Source: Defluviicoccus sp. (GTDB lineage Bacteria; Pseudomonadota; Alphaproteobacteria; MPNO01). From it: DNA of 50,712 bases. Position numbers and translations under genes: made by a program. Below the pieces are notes generated by a model, which saw only the letters and a list, made by a program, of their open reading frames with translations, did not search any database and was not told the DNA's origin. The stretch spans positions 60,924 to 111,635 of the forward strand of contig JAPPIT010000141.1 of assembly GCA_028820505.1 (NCBI GenBank), in the 5' to 3' direction. Shown piece by piece: positions 14,904 to 23,357 of this stretch (positions are counted from its first letter, which is position 1; every line of letters begins with the position of its first letter).

Positions 14904-17192
14904 ATGACGAATGCCGGGCCGATCGGTCGCCCGGTCCCGCGCAAGGAGGACGCGCGGCTGCTGCGCGGACGCGCGCGCTTCGTCGACGACGTCCACCTCG
15001 ACCGCATGCTGCACGGCGTCTTCGTCCGCAGCCCCCATCCGCACGCGGAGATCGGCGCCATCGATGCATCGGCGGCGTTGGCCGCCGGCGCCCGGCTGGT
15101 GCTTGCGGCGGACGATCTTCCTTTCGCCGGGCATTCGTTCGTGGTGCGCTACTGGCACGCGGCGATCCGGGGCGGCACCCAGCCCTTCCTCGCTCGCGAG
15201 CGGGTGCGCTATGTGGGCGAGCCGGTGACCCTCGTGGTCGCCGACGACGCTTACCGGGCGGAAGACCTCGCTTCGCTGGTGGAGGTCGACTACCGCCCGC
15301 TCGAGTCCGTCGCCAGGATCGAGGCGGCGATGGCGGACGGCGCGCGCGCCCTCCACGATTCATGGACCGGCAATGTCGCCGCCCGGTTCTCCTACGAACG
15401 CGGCGATGCGGGGCGTGCGCTCCAACGGGCGGCGAGGCGCGTCACCCACGAGACCCGCTTCGCGAGACAAATCCCGCTGCCGCTGGAGACCCGTGGCGCG
15501 GTCACCGACTTCGACCGGTCGCGCGGGACGCTGACCGTTCGGCTGTCGACCCAGGCGCACTACAACGTCCGGGAAAACCTCGCCTCGCTGCTCGACCTGC
15601 CCGAGAGCGCGGTGCGGGTGGTCTGCGAGGACGTGGGCGGCGGGTTCGGCGCCAAGTCGCGCTGCTACGGGGAGGAGATCGTGCTCGCCGAAGCGAGCCG
15701 TGTGCTCGGCCGTCCGGTCAAATGGGTCGAGGACCGGCGCGAGAACATGCTGGCGACGACCCATTCGCGCGGGATCGACGTGACGCTCGAGCTCGGTCTT
15801 TCCGAAGACGGCCGTTTCGAGGCGCTGCGCGCGACGGTCGCGCTCGATACCGGCGCCTACGTGTTCACCAGCGGGATCGCGACGGGCGAGCTTTGCGGCG
15901 CCCTGATCCCCGGGGCCTACCGCATCCCCGACTTCTCCGTCGAGGTGCTGGCGGTCGGCACCAACAAGACTCCCGCCGCGACCTATCGCGGCGCCGGGCA
16001 GCCGGAAGCCGCGCTCGCCGTCGAGACGCTGGTCGACCGCGCCGCCCGCGCGGTCGGTATCGACGCCGCGGAGCTCCGCCGGCGCAACCTGGTGCGGCCC
16101 CGCGACCTGCCCTATGCGACGGGAACCGGGTTCGGCGGCATCGGATTCGAATTTCTCGGCGGCGACTTTCCCGCCTTGCTCGACCGGGCGATCGGGGAGA
16201 GCGGCTACGGCGAGACGGTGGAAGTCCGGCCGGACGGCGCGCGGATTGCCTGGGGGCTCGCGGGCGGCGTCGACGTTTCCGGCGTGGTCAACTTCGAATC
16301 CGCGCGGGTGCGGATCGACCCTTCGGGCGACGTGAGCGTTCACTCCGGGATGAGCTCGCAGGGGCAGGGTCAGGCGACGGCATTCGCCCAGATCGCGGCG
16401 GAGGCGCTGGGGACGGATATCGACCGCGTTTCGGTCGCGATGGGCGACACGGCGCTCCTTTCCTTCGGCCGCGGCGCGTTCGCGAGCCGGGGCGCGATCA
16501 TGGGCGGCAGCGCGGTCCATGAGGCGGCGCGAGCGTTGCGAGCCCGGACCCTGGAAATCGCCGCGCAACTCCTCCAGGACGAGGCCGGCGAGCTCGACAT
16601 CGCCGGCGGACGTATCGTCCGGCGGAGCGGCGGCGACACCGGGCTCACGCTGGACGAGGTGGCGCGCGCCGTTGCGCCCGGCGGGCCGCTGTTCGACGGG
16701 GGCGCGGGGCTCGAGGCGGAGACCGTATGGCGCGCCGACCGGCCGGCGACGCTCGCCTTCTCGGTCCACGCGGCGCGGGTGGCGGTCGACCCCGAGACCG
16801 GCTCGGTCGAGGTCGTGGACTATGCGGTCGGCCACGATATCGGGGGCGCGCTCAATCCCATGATCGTCGACGGGCAGGTCGCGGGCGGCGCGGCGGAGGG
16901 GATCGCGAACGCGCTCTTTACCGAGATGGTCTTCGCGCCCGACGGCCAGCCGCTCACGCTCACGCTTGCCGACTATCTCGCGGGCACCGCCGTCGCCGTG
17001 CGCGCTCCCCGCCTGATCGAGCGGGACACGCCGTCGCCCACCAACCCGCTCGGCATCCGGGGCGTCGGCGAGAGCGCCGCGATCGCGCCGCCCGCCGCGA
17101 TCTGGAACGCCGTCTCCCGCGCGATGGGCTGGGACGCCGCGCCGGCCCGCATCCCCATCGCTCCCGCCGCGCTAGCCGGGCGCGCGCCCTAG
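14904..17192 (+). CDS. Second xanthine dehydrogenase family molybdopterin-binding subunit
   Basis: 762 residues. The same architecture as the gene at 6464: GRPVPRKEDARLLRGRARF opening, DVGGGFGAKS motif, TYRGAGQPEAAL loop (close to the form II AYRGAGR motif) and GIRGVGES end with the catalytic Glu. An AGGAGG site lies 5 bases ahead of ATG 14904. Again no 2Fe-2S or FAD subunit lies beside it, so it must share subunits encoded elsewhere. The two proteins are clearly related but differ at many positions, so this is an old paralogue and not a recent duplication. The stop overlaps that of the convergent outer-membrane protein gene. Likely a hydroxylase of heterocycles or aldehydes. Confidence 0.86.
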   Translation: MTNAGPIGRPVPRKEDARLLRGRARFVDDVHLDRMLHGVFVRSPHPHAEIGAIDASAALAAGARLVLAADDLPFAGHSFVVRYWHAAIRGGTQPFLARERVRYVGEPVTLVVADDAYRAEDLASLVEVDYRPLESVARIEAAMADGARALHDSWTGNVAARFSYERGDAGRALQRAARRVTHETRFARQIPLPLETRGAVTDFDRSRGTLTVRLSTQAHYNVRENLASLLDLPESAVRVVCEDVGGGFGAKSRCYGEEIVLAEASRVLGRPVKWVEDRRENMLATTHSRGIDVTLELGLSEDGRFEALRATVALDTGAYVFTSGIATGELCGALIPGAYRIPDFSVEVLAVGTNKTPAATYRGAGQPEAALAVETLVDRAARAVGIDAAELRRRNLVRPRDLPYATGTGFGGIGFEFLGGDFPALLDRAIGESGYGETVEVRPDGARIAWGLAGGVDVSGVVNFESARVRIDPSGDVSVHSGMSSQGQGQATAFAQIAAEALGTDIDRVSVAMGDTALLSFGRGAFASRGAIMGGSAVHEAARALRARTLEIAAQLLQDEAGELDIAGGRIVRRSGGDTGLTLDEVARAVAPGGPLFDGGAGLEAETVWRADRPATLAFSVHAARVAVDPETGSVEVVDYAVGHDIGGALNPMIVDGQVAGGAAEGIANALFTEMVFAPDGQPLTLTLADYLAGTAVAVRAPRLIERDTPSPTNPLGIRGVGESAAIAPPAAIWNAVSRAMGWDAAPARIPIAPAALAGRAP

Positions 17193-18502
17193 AAGCTGTA
17201 GGTGGCGTTCAGGAGGACGTACCCGTCGCGCCGCGTATCGTAAATCACGTCCTTCTCGTCGACATCGAGCATGACCGCCGCTTCCACCGTCGCGGTCCAG
17301 TTGTCCGAGAGGTCCCGCTTGGCTTCGAAGCCGAGGAGGCGCGTCGAATAATCCATGTCGGCGATGACGCTCGCTATGAGCTCGGTGTTCTCGACGTCGT
17401 TCAGCGCGAGCCGGGACGCGAAGAAGACATCGTTCTGGTACCTGTTGGGCGACCGGCGACCGCGCTCGTCGTAGCTCCACTCGCCCAGCAGGCTGACATC
17501 GGCCTCCGAATCGAGGACCCCGCTGAACGTGTACTCCACGCCGCCGACGAAGGCGGCGTAGTCCTCTTCCCTGCCCGCGGGATTGCGCATATTCCCCCGG
17601 TTTCTCGCCCCTTCCCGGCGAATGGCCTCAAGCTTGATCAGCCAGGATTCGATGGTGAGCTGGGCGTCGAGCCCGTATTGGCGAATCTGCGCGTAGTGCG
17701 GGATCAGGCTGACGGGCACACCGATGAAGTTTCCCGGTGCGACTTCCATCACCTGAAACTTCGGCTCGAACGACGGCTCGCGGCTGGTGCCGTCGAACAC
17801 GCTTACGCCCACGTCGAGCGGCCCGACGCTGCGGCTGTAGCGCGCGGCGAGGTCGACATGCCATTCCCCGGCCGCGCTCTCGTAGGAAACCCGCCTCTGG
17901 TCGAACGGGATTCCGGTCCGGAGGCGCCCCCTGCGTCCGGGCAGCGTCCGCTCGCGGTGGAGCGGCATGGCGAAGAACTCCAGCACGCCCCAGTCCGCGG
18001 ACCAGGTGAGATGGGCCATGAGCTGGCCCATCCGGCTCTCCTCGTTCGGATGGTCGGTCAGGTCGACCTGGTTGACGATGTTGACCAGGTGATGGAATTC
18101 GGCGACGCCCCAGAACACCCGGTCGACGCCCAGCCGCGCCTCCCACTCGCCGTCGCCCAGCTCGCCGTACAACAGGAGATACGCCTCGCGAAGATCGGCG
18201 TTGGTACGATCGGGATCCGCGCTGTCGTAGCGGTAGTGCGGCGTGATGGTGAAGCTCCCGCCGTCCACGTGTTCGAGGTAGAGGGTGGGTTCGGCGGTAA
18301 GGCCCAGACTCCCGCCGCGCTGGCCGCGATGCGCCGCCTCGTTCGGGAACCAGCGGCCTTCCATGGCAAGGCGGCCGGAGAGCTCGGTCTCGATCTTGCT
18401 TGTGTCGGCGGCGGCGGCACAGGCGAGGAAAACCCCGCATGCCGTGCAAACGGCGGTGCGCCCGACGGCGGAAAATCCATTAATGGCGCGCTGCAGCGAC
18501 AT
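17189..18502 (-). CDS. Outer-membrane beta-barrel protein of unknown role
   Basis: 437 residues. MSLQRAINGFSAVGRTAVCT... is followed by a hydrophobic, Ala/Cys-rich stretch and a likely signal cleavage site after about residue 32. The rest is alternating strands rich in Tyr, Trp, Asp and Arg, and it ends in NATYSF, the terminal Phe needed for barrel insertion by BAM. Acidic turns recur throughout. No plug domain or TonB box is seen, so it is not a TonB receptor. It may be a porin-like channel or substrate-uptake barrel. A longer start (near 18556) is possible but would put extra residues before the signal peptide. The gene converges on the molybdenum hydroxylase gene. Confidence 0.75.
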   Translation of the reverse strand: MSLQRAINGFSAVGRTAVCTACGVFLACAAAADTSKIETELSGRLAMEGRWFPNEAAHRGQRGGSLGLTAEPTLYLEHVDGGSFTITPHYRYDSADPDRTNADLREAYLLLYGELGDGEWEARLGVDRVFWGVAEFHHLVNIVNQVDLTDHPNEESRMGQLMAHLTWSADWGVLEFFAMPLHRERTLPGRRGRLRTGIPFDQRRVSYESAAGEWHVDLAARYSRSVGPLDVGVSVFDGTSREPSFEPKFQVMEVAPGNFIGVPVSLIPHYAQIRQYGLDAQLTIESWLIKLEAIRREGARNRGNMRNPAGREEDYAAFVGGVEYTFSGVLDSEADVSLLGEWSYDERGRRSPNRYQNDVFFASRLALNDVENTELIASVIADMDYSTRLLGFEAKRDLSDNWTATVEAAVMLDVDEKDVIYDTRRDGYVLLNATYSF

Positions 18503-18618
18503 GTCTTGTCCGTCGAAGCCTTGCTCAGGTCGAATTGCGCCCAATACTGAGATCATAGCCGCCGCTGCCGCTCCCGGCACTTGGGCAATGCGATCGACCG
18601 ATTCGGTAGCGCGTCCAA

Positions 18619-19035
18619 TCAGTCGTACTGGAATGTCTGAAACGGATTCAACGGGTCCGCGCCCAGCGCTCGGAAATCGCGGACATTGCGTGTTACAACG
18701 GTAAGCCGGTGCACGACGGCCGTCGCGGCGATCATCGCGTCTTCGACGAGGGCGCTCGACTTGCCATGCTTGAGTTGCGCCCAAATCCGGAAAGTCTCCG
18801 CATCCATGGGGAGGACACGGAAGGTCGCAACGACCCGTTCGAGCCAGGCTTCCAGCTCTTCCGCCTTCGTCCGGTCCTGCTCGCGAGTGGTTTCGATTCC
18901 CGCCTGTATTTCGCCCACCGTGACCGCGGAGATGAACAGGCGATCTGCGGGAACCGACTCGATCCACTTAAGGACGGCACCGTGGGGCCTCCGGCGTCGG
19001 AGTTCAGACACGATGTTTGTATCGAGCAGAAACAA
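18619..19035 (-). CDS. vapC: PIN-domain toxin (VapC/FitB-like)
   Basis: 138 residues from a TTG start at 19033-19035, 4 bases after the antitoxin stop. The start is set by homology: the family opens FLLDTNIVSELR, and no ATG occurs at that point. The four acidic residues of the PIN nuclease are present: Asp5, Glu42 (GEIQAG), Asp99 (VEDAMIAATA) and Asp120 (TRNVRDF). The end, ADPLNPFQ, is typical of FitB-type members. Toxins of this family are Mg-dependent RNases acting on tRNA or rRNA. Longer readings starting at 19110 or 19098 would overlap the antitoxin and are not supported. Confidence 0.88.
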   Translation of the reverse strand: MFLLDTNIVSELRRRRPHGAVLKWIESVPADRLFISAVTVGEIQAGIETTREQDRTKAEELEAWLERVVATFRVLPMDAETFRIWAQLKHGKSSALVEDAMIAATAVVHRLTVVTRNVRDFRALGADPLNPFQTFQYD

Positions 19036-19039
19036 CCGC

Positions 19040-19300
19040 CTAGTCCAGATTCGGCGTGGCGCGGTGGCGACGGTTCCCTCGTTCCGGCACGAGCGCATCG
19101 CTCCGCGCATCCGGTGCGAGCAGTAGATCCTTGAGGCTCGGCCTTGTCATTTCTTCCAGACGACGCCACTGATCGATGGGCACCAGCACCGCCGTCTCCA
19201 CGCCGCGTTTGGTCACGATCTGCGGACCTTCCGTGAGGCTGGCTTCGAGAAACTCGCTGAAGCGGGCTTTCGCGCTCTGCACCTGCCATACTCTGCTCAT
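19040..19300 (-). CDS. Phd/YefM-family antitoxin
   Basis: 86 residues. The start MSRVWQVQSAKARFSEFLE and ITKRG-like segment QIVTKRGVETAVLVP are typical of Phd/YefM antitoxins, whose N-terminal half binds DNA as a dimer. The C-terminal part (about 50-86, PSLKDLLLAPDAR...) is the toxin-binding tail. GGAG lies 6 bases ahead of the ATG on the minus strand. It should neutralise the PIN toxin downstream and repress the promoter at 19329-19357. FitB-like toxins more often pair with ribbon-helix-helix antitoxins; Phd-like partners are also known. Confidence 0.88.
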   Translation of the reverse strand: MSRVWQVQSAKARFSEFLEASLTEGPQIVTKRGVETAVLVPIDQWRRLEEMTRPSLKDLLLAPDARSDALVPERGNRRHRATPNLD

Positions 19301-19324
19301 GCGTCCTCCATTATCTGTTCAGTG

Positions 19325-19357
19325 ACTAGATATATGACTAGTTTGAAAGAGGAACAA
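19325..19357 (-). promoter_or_regulatory. Promoter and operator of the Phd/PIN toxin-antitoxin module
   Basis: On the minus strand TTGTTC (19352-19357) and TATATC (19329-19334) lie 17 bases apart. The -10 sits within the inverted repeat ACTAG-N8-CTAGT (19325-19342), a likely operator for the antitoxin. The local AT content is far above that of the window, as seen for other toxin-antitoxin promoters. Confidence 0.65.
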
Positions 19358-19411
19358 GCATGCGGTCGAGCGTGTCGGATCCGATCGCCCCACGTCCACT
19401 GAGGAGGCCCC

Positions 19412-19840
19412 ATGAAAATCACCCCGGTCCATCCCGGCACGCCGCTGCCGGAGCACAACATGCCGTTCGTGCCGGCGTTCTCGGTGGAGGGCGGGCGCAC
19501 GCTCTGGCTCGCCGGGATGGGGCCGGTGCCGATCTACCACAGGCACCCGCACGACCCGGCCGAGGAGGCGGAATGGTACGAGGGCGGGTTCCGCGTCCAG
19601 TGCGAGCGCACCTTCGAGAATATCGAGCGCATCCTCGCCGCCGCCGGCGCCGATCTCACCAACATCGTGAAGATGACCCAGTACCTCACCCATGTGATGC
19701 GCGACCAGGACACGCTCAACGAGATCACCTGGGAGCTGTTCGGGCGCGAACGCATGCCGCCCCGCACGCTGCTCGGCGTGCCGACGCTGGCGCATGAGGA
19801 TATGCTGCTGGAGATCGATGTGGTGGCGCAGGTTCCCTAG
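19412..19840 (+). CDS. RidA (YjgF/YER057c) family protein
   Basis: 142 residues, a single chorismate-mutase-like RidA domain. Family features include the middle segment RTFENIERILAAAGADLTNIVKM and the Arg in MPPRTLLGV that binds the substrate carboxylate. Classical RidA deaminates reactive 2-aminoacrylate imines; other subgroups act in ring-cleavage pathways of aminophenols and pyrimidines. The insertion WYEGGFRVQCE after HPHDPAEEAE is longer than in housekeeping RidA, so a catabolic subgroup is likely. A GAGGAGG site lies 4 bases ahead of ATG 19412. It is followed after 59 bases by a TauD-like gene on the same strand. Confidence 0.85.
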   Translation: MKITPVHPGTPLPEHNMPFVPAFSVEGGRTLWLAGMGPVPIYHRHPHDPAEEAEWYEGGFRVQCERTFENIERILAAAGADLTNIVKMTQYLTHVMRDQDTLNEITWELFGRERMPPRTLLGVPTLAHEDMLLEIDVVAQVP

Positions 19841-19899
19841 CGCCGGTGCGCGAAATGTCGTCTAATCCGGCCCGCGCGAGACGACCGGATGGAGAGGCC

Positions 19900-20727
19900 A
19901 TGTCCATCACCGTGAGCCCGCTTTCGGAGGCGATCGGAGCCCGGATCGAGGGCGTCGATCTGAGCCGCGAGCTCGACGACGAGACCTTCGTCGCGATCAA
20001 GAACGCGCTGTTCGAGCACGCCATCATCGTGGTCCCCGGCCAGACGCTCCACGAGGACGACCAGGAACGGTTCTGCCGCTATTTCGGCGAGCTCGAGATG
20101 GTTCGCTCCGGCGAGGCGACCAGCGACCATCCGGCGGTGCTGATGATCACCAATGTCACGGACTCCGGCCGCCCGACCGCGCTCGAGGACGGCGAGATGA
20201 TGTTCCACTACGACCAGTGCTACTACGAGAACCCGGCGCTCGGCTCGACGCTCTACGCCATCGAGGTTCCGGACGAGGGCGGCAACACGCTGTTCGCCAA
20301 TTGCCGGCTCGCCTACGAGGCGCTCGACGACGGCTGGAAGGCGCGGCTCGACGGCCTCCGGGCGCTGCACTATTACGACTACAAGCGCGATCCCACGCTG
20401 CGCCCGTCGGAGATCAACCCCGGTGCGCCGCAATGGGTCCACCCCGTGGTGCGCACCCACCCCGAGACCGGGAAGAAGGCGATCTACGTCAACCGGTTGA
20501 TGACGCTCCGGATCGAGGGCATGGACCGAGCGGAGAGCGACGGGATCCTCGACTACCTGTTCGCCCATATCGAGAAGCCGGAGTTCGTCTACGAGCACGA
20601 ATGGACGGTGGGCGAGCTGATCATGTGGGACAATCGCTGCTCGGCCCATGCGCGCACCTGGTTCTCGCCCGACAAGCGGCGGATGATGCGCCGGGTGACG
20701 GTGCGCGACCCCTACCCCGTCGTCTGA
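19900..20727 (+). CDS. TauD/TfdA-family 2-oxoglutarate and Fe(II)-dependent dioxygenase
   Basis: 275 residues. The facial triad is complete: His103 and Asp105 in FHYDQCYYE and the distal His250 in WDNRCSAHART, with a following Arg for 2-oxoglutarate. Length is normal for TauD/TfdA enzymes, which hydroxylate carbon next to a sulfonate, ether or ester and release the fragment. GGAGAGG lies 4 bases ahead of ATG 19900. The next gene starts 3 bases after its stop, so the two are translated together. The tripartite motifs do not say whether the substrate is taurine, a phenoxyacid or an alkyl sulfate. A truncated relative occurs at the right end of the window. Confidence 0.9.
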   Translation: MSITVSPLSEAIGARIEGVDLSRELDDETFVAIKNALFEHAIIVVPGQTLHEDDQERFCRYFGELEMVRSGEATSDHPAVLMITNVTDSGRPTALEDGEMMFHYDQCYYENPALGSTLYAIEVPDEGGNTLFANCRLAYEALDDGWKARLDGLRALHYYDYKRDPTLRPSEINPGAPQWVHPVVRTHPETGKKAIYVNRLMTLRIEGMDRAESDGILDYLFAHIEKPEFVYEHEWTVGELIMWDNRCSAHARTWFSPDKRRMMRRVTVRDPYPVV

Positions 20728-20730
20728 GAC

Positions 20731-21696
20731 GTGGGCACGATCGACATCGGCGAGGCGGAACGGCCGACCCGCGGGCGCGTCGGCGGCACCGACAAGGACC
20801 GCGCTGCCCGGTTCCGCGCCCGCTTCCCGCCGTCGGCGAAGCGCAGCCTCTATATCCGCGACAAGATCCTGCTGCCGGCCCGCGAGCCGCCGGTCAATCC
20901 CGAGCGGAGCGAGATCGGCGACCCCGCCGAGGCCGCGCGCGAAGTCTGCCGCATGGCGCGCGATATGGGGGCGGATGCGGTCGGCATCGCCGAATACGAC
21001 CATCGCTTCGCCTTCACCCAGGCGGGCGATCCGGAGCACACCGCGGTCGTCGTGTTCGGCATCGCCATGTCCTACGACAACATGGCCGATATCGGCCCGC
21101 GCTCGCAGGAGGAGGTGCACCGGGTCTACCATGCGCTCGACGATATCGGGGTGAGGCTCGCGCACCAGATCGCGGCCTTCGGCTACTCGGCCAGGATGCA
21201 GCCCAACGAGGGCGACATCCCGCTTCCCGCATTGGCCTGGCTGGCGGGTCTGGGCGAGCTCGGCAAGCACGGCTCGCTGATCTCGCCCGAGCTCGGTTCC
21301 TCCTTCCGGCTCGGCGCGGTCACCACCGACATGCCGCTCCGGCCCGACGGGCCGGCGGATTTCGGCATCGACGAGGTGTGCGCCAAATGCGGGGTGTGCA
21401 CCCGCTTCTGCCCGGGCGACGCGATCAAGCCCGAGAAGGAGACCGTCAACGGGATCGAGCGCTGGCATGTCGACACGCCGGCCTGCGAGCCGTGGTTCCA
21501 CAAGCTCTATGGCTGCAAGATCTGCCTGATGGTGTGCCCGCTCAACAGCCGCGGCGTGTTCGGCGAGGACTTCAAGCGGGCCTCGCGCGTCCTGGTCGAC
21601 GCGAAGGACGCCGACGGGATGCTGCGCCTGATCGAGGAGCGCACCGACATGCGCTATGAGGAGTTCGACGACGCGCCGAAAACCGGCGGGGGTTAG
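20731..21696 (+). CDS. Reductive dehalogenase/QueG-related protein with two 4Fe-4S clusters
   Basis: 321 residues from a GTG start 3 bases after the dioxygenase stop. The C-terminal part has CAKCGVCTRFCP (Cys217, 220, 223, 227) and a second set, Cys252, 262, 265 and 269, in CEPWFHKLYGCKICLMVCP, spaced as in corrinoid-dependent reductive dehalogenases and epoxyqueuosine reductase. The middle part (about 65-200), ending with the GELGKHGSLISPELGSSFRLG stretch, matches the cobalamin-binding portion of those enzymes. There is no twin-arginine leader and no B-type anchor protein, so it is probably cytoplasmic. It could be a dehalogenase-like or other B12-dependent reductase; the call of the superfamily is firmer than the reaction. 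Confidence 0.75.
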   Translation: MGTIDIGEAERPTRGRVGGTDKDRAARFRARFPPSAKRSLYIRDKILLPAREPPVNPERSEIGDPAEAAREVCRMARDMGADAVGIAEYDHRFAFTQAGDPEHTAVVVFGIAMSYDNMADIGPRSQEEVHRVYHALDDIGVRLAHQIAAFGYSARMQPNEGDIPLPALAWLAGLGELGKHGSLISPELGSSFRLGAVTTDMPLRPDGPADFGIDEVCAKCGVCTRFCPGDAIKPEKETVNGIERWHVDTPACEPWFHKLYGCKICLMVCPLNSRGVFGEDFKRASRVLVDAKDADGMLRLIEERTDMRYEEFDDAPKTGGG

Positions 21697-22736
21697 CCCC
21701 GTGTCGCTTGTCGGCGCGGCCCGGACGCCCCGCGGAGCGCCGGCATGACATGCTCGGCGAACAGCTCGACCGAGCGCGCGGTCTCTTGCAGCGAGAGGTC
21801 GCCGAACGCCATCTGGCCCACCATGTAACTGGCCTCCGCGACCGCCAGCCGCTCGGCAAGGAAGGCGGCGACCGTGTCCGGGCTGCCTGCGATCGCGCGA
21901 CCCTGGCCCGCCATCTCGTCGAAGGTCGGCGGGCGCTGATGCCTGGGCGGTTCGGTGTCGTGGCGGACGAAGAGGTAGTTGAAGCTCTTGTGCCATACGG
22001 GGTAGGCGCGCCGGGCGGCGTCCAGAGCCTCGCGGTCGGTCTCGCCCACCACCACGAACATGCCGAGCCCCACCAGCCCCGGGGTGCTGTCGGCGCCGTG
22101 CGCCTCCGCCCACGCGGCGCGGTAGCTGCGCGCGAACGTGCCGGTCTCCTCCGCGCTGTCGAGGCTCACGATGTGACTTCCCATCCGCGCCGCGCGCGCC
22201 GCGCTCTCCGTGGCGTGGACGCCGTACCAGAGCGGCGGGTGGGGTTTCTGGTGGGGTTCGACGAGCAGCGGGATGTCGTCGAAGCCGATATATTCGCCCT
22301 GGTGATGGAGCCTGCCGGTGGCGAGGCCGTTCAGGACGATGTCGAGATACTCGCGGTAGATCGGCTCGGCCTCCGCGTGATCGTTGCCGAAATAGGCCGA
22401 CTCGATCGCCGACGCGCCGCGGCCGAAGCCGATCTCCAGCCGGCCGCCGCTCAGCTGGTCGAGCATGCAGATCTCCTGCACCAGCCTCAGCGGGTGATAG
22501 AGCGGCAGCGCGAAGACCAGCGGCCCGAAGCGGAGCGTCTCGGTCTGCACCGCGACCGCGCTCAGGAACAGGTTGGGCGACGGCGCCATCCCGAGCGGTG
22601 TCGAGTGATGCTCGGCGATGTGATAGCTGCGAAAGCCCGCCCGCTCGAACAGGCGGATAAGCGTCAGCCGGTCGGCATAATAGGCATCGAGCGGCTGCCC
22701 GGTCGTGTCCAGGTGGTCGAAAATGCCGAATTCCAC
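21693..22736 (-). CDS. Luciferase-like (LLM class) flavin-dependent monooxygenase
   Basis: 347 residues from GTG 22734-22736. VEFGIFDHLD, the YHIAEHHSTPLGMAPSPNLFLSA segment, the GRLEIGFGRGASAIE loop and the HPPLWYGVHATESAARAA segment are typical of bacterial-luciferase-like oxidoreductases. These use reduced FMN (or F420) supplied by another protein to oxidise a small substrate. No reductase is encoded beside it. The stop overlaps the stop of the convergent Fe-S gene by 2 bases. An upstream ATG would add a poorly conserved 23-residue arm, so GTG is preferred. Confidence 0.88.
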   Translation of the reverse strand: MEFGIFDHLDTTGQPLDAYYADRLTLIRLFERAGFRSYHIAEHHSTPLGMAPSPNLFLSAVAVQTETLRFGPLVFALPLYHPLRLVQEICMLDQLSGGRLEIGFGRGASAIESAYFGNDHAEAEPIYREYLDIVLNGLATGRLHHQGEYIGFDDIPLLVEPHQKPHPPLWYGVHATESAARAARMGSHIVSLDSAEETGTFARSYRAAWAEAHGADSTPGLVGLGMFVVVGETDREALDAARRAYPVWHKSFNYLFVRHDTEPPRHQRPPTFDEMAGQGRAIAGSPDTVAAFLAERLAVAEASYMVGQMAFGDLSLQETARSVELFAEHVMPALRGASGPRRQATRG

Positions 22737-22838
22737 GCGGTGGTCCTCTCGAGCTGCGGCGCGTTTCGTCGCGGCGATTGTTGCAGGGGACCCGGGAACC
22801 ATCAATCATGGTCGCCACCGCATGCCGGAGGAAACAGG

Positions 22839-23357
22839 ATGACGACGATCTCCGACCCGCCCCAAATCCGCCGCATCGTGACCGGCCACGGCGAGGACCG
22901 CGTCGCCCGCGTGATCGAGGACGGCTTCGCCACCAACGCCAAGCAGGCCGGCAACGGCGCGGTCTCGACCCTGATCTGGTCCACCGACCGGACGCCGGCG
23001 GACATACGCATCGGCGCCGACTTCGAGGACATGGGGGCGCGCATCGTCGGCACCCAGCCCCCGCCGTCGGGCTCGCGGTTCGCCGTCATCGAATTCCCGC
23101 CCGGCGCGCCGACCGCCATGCACCGGACCGAATCGATCGATTACGTGATCTGCATCGCCGGCGAGATCGATATGGACATGGACGACTCGACGGTAACCAT
23201 GAGAGCGGGCGACGTGATGGTCCAGCGCGGCACCAACCATTCCTGGGTCAACCGCTCGTCGGAACCGGCCCGCCTCGCCTTCGTGCTGATCGACGCCGAG
23301 CCGCTCGGGATCGGCGAGCCGGTGAGGGCCGGACAGAACGCCGGAGACGACCGATGA
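22839..23357 (+). CDS. Cupin-domain protein
   Basis: 172 residues, a single beta-barrel cupin. The first cupin motif appears as AMHRTESIDYVICIAGEIDMDMD and the second as GDVMVQRGTNHSWVNRS. Metal-binding histidines His (AMH) and His (TNH) are visible, with one position less certain. An N-terminal extension of about 70 residues precedes the barrel. Small cupins of this kind may be dioxygenases, isomerases or ligand sensors. GGAGG lies 9 bases ahead of ATG 22839, and the stop overlaps the next start by ATGA. It opens a three-gene operon with a decarboxylase-like protein and an alcohol dehydrogenase. Confidence 0.82.
   Translation: MTTISDPPQIRRIVTGHGEDRVARVIEDGFATNAKQAGNGAVSTLIWSTDRTPADIRIGADFEDMGARIVGTQPPPSGSRFAVIEFPPGAPTAMHRTESIDYVICIAGEIDMDMDDSTVTMRAGDVMVQRGTNHSWVNRSSEPARLAFVLIDAEPLGIGEPVRAGQNAGDDR

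Noticed and set aside
17189-18502. TonB-dependent receptor
   Set aside because: No plug domain or TonB box is visible, and 437 residues is too short for that family.
19837-22818. Minus-strand open frame of almost 1000 codons
   Set aside because: It covers the TauD-like and Fe-S genes in antisense and the luciferase-like gene in a wrong frame. All of these have clear family motifs.
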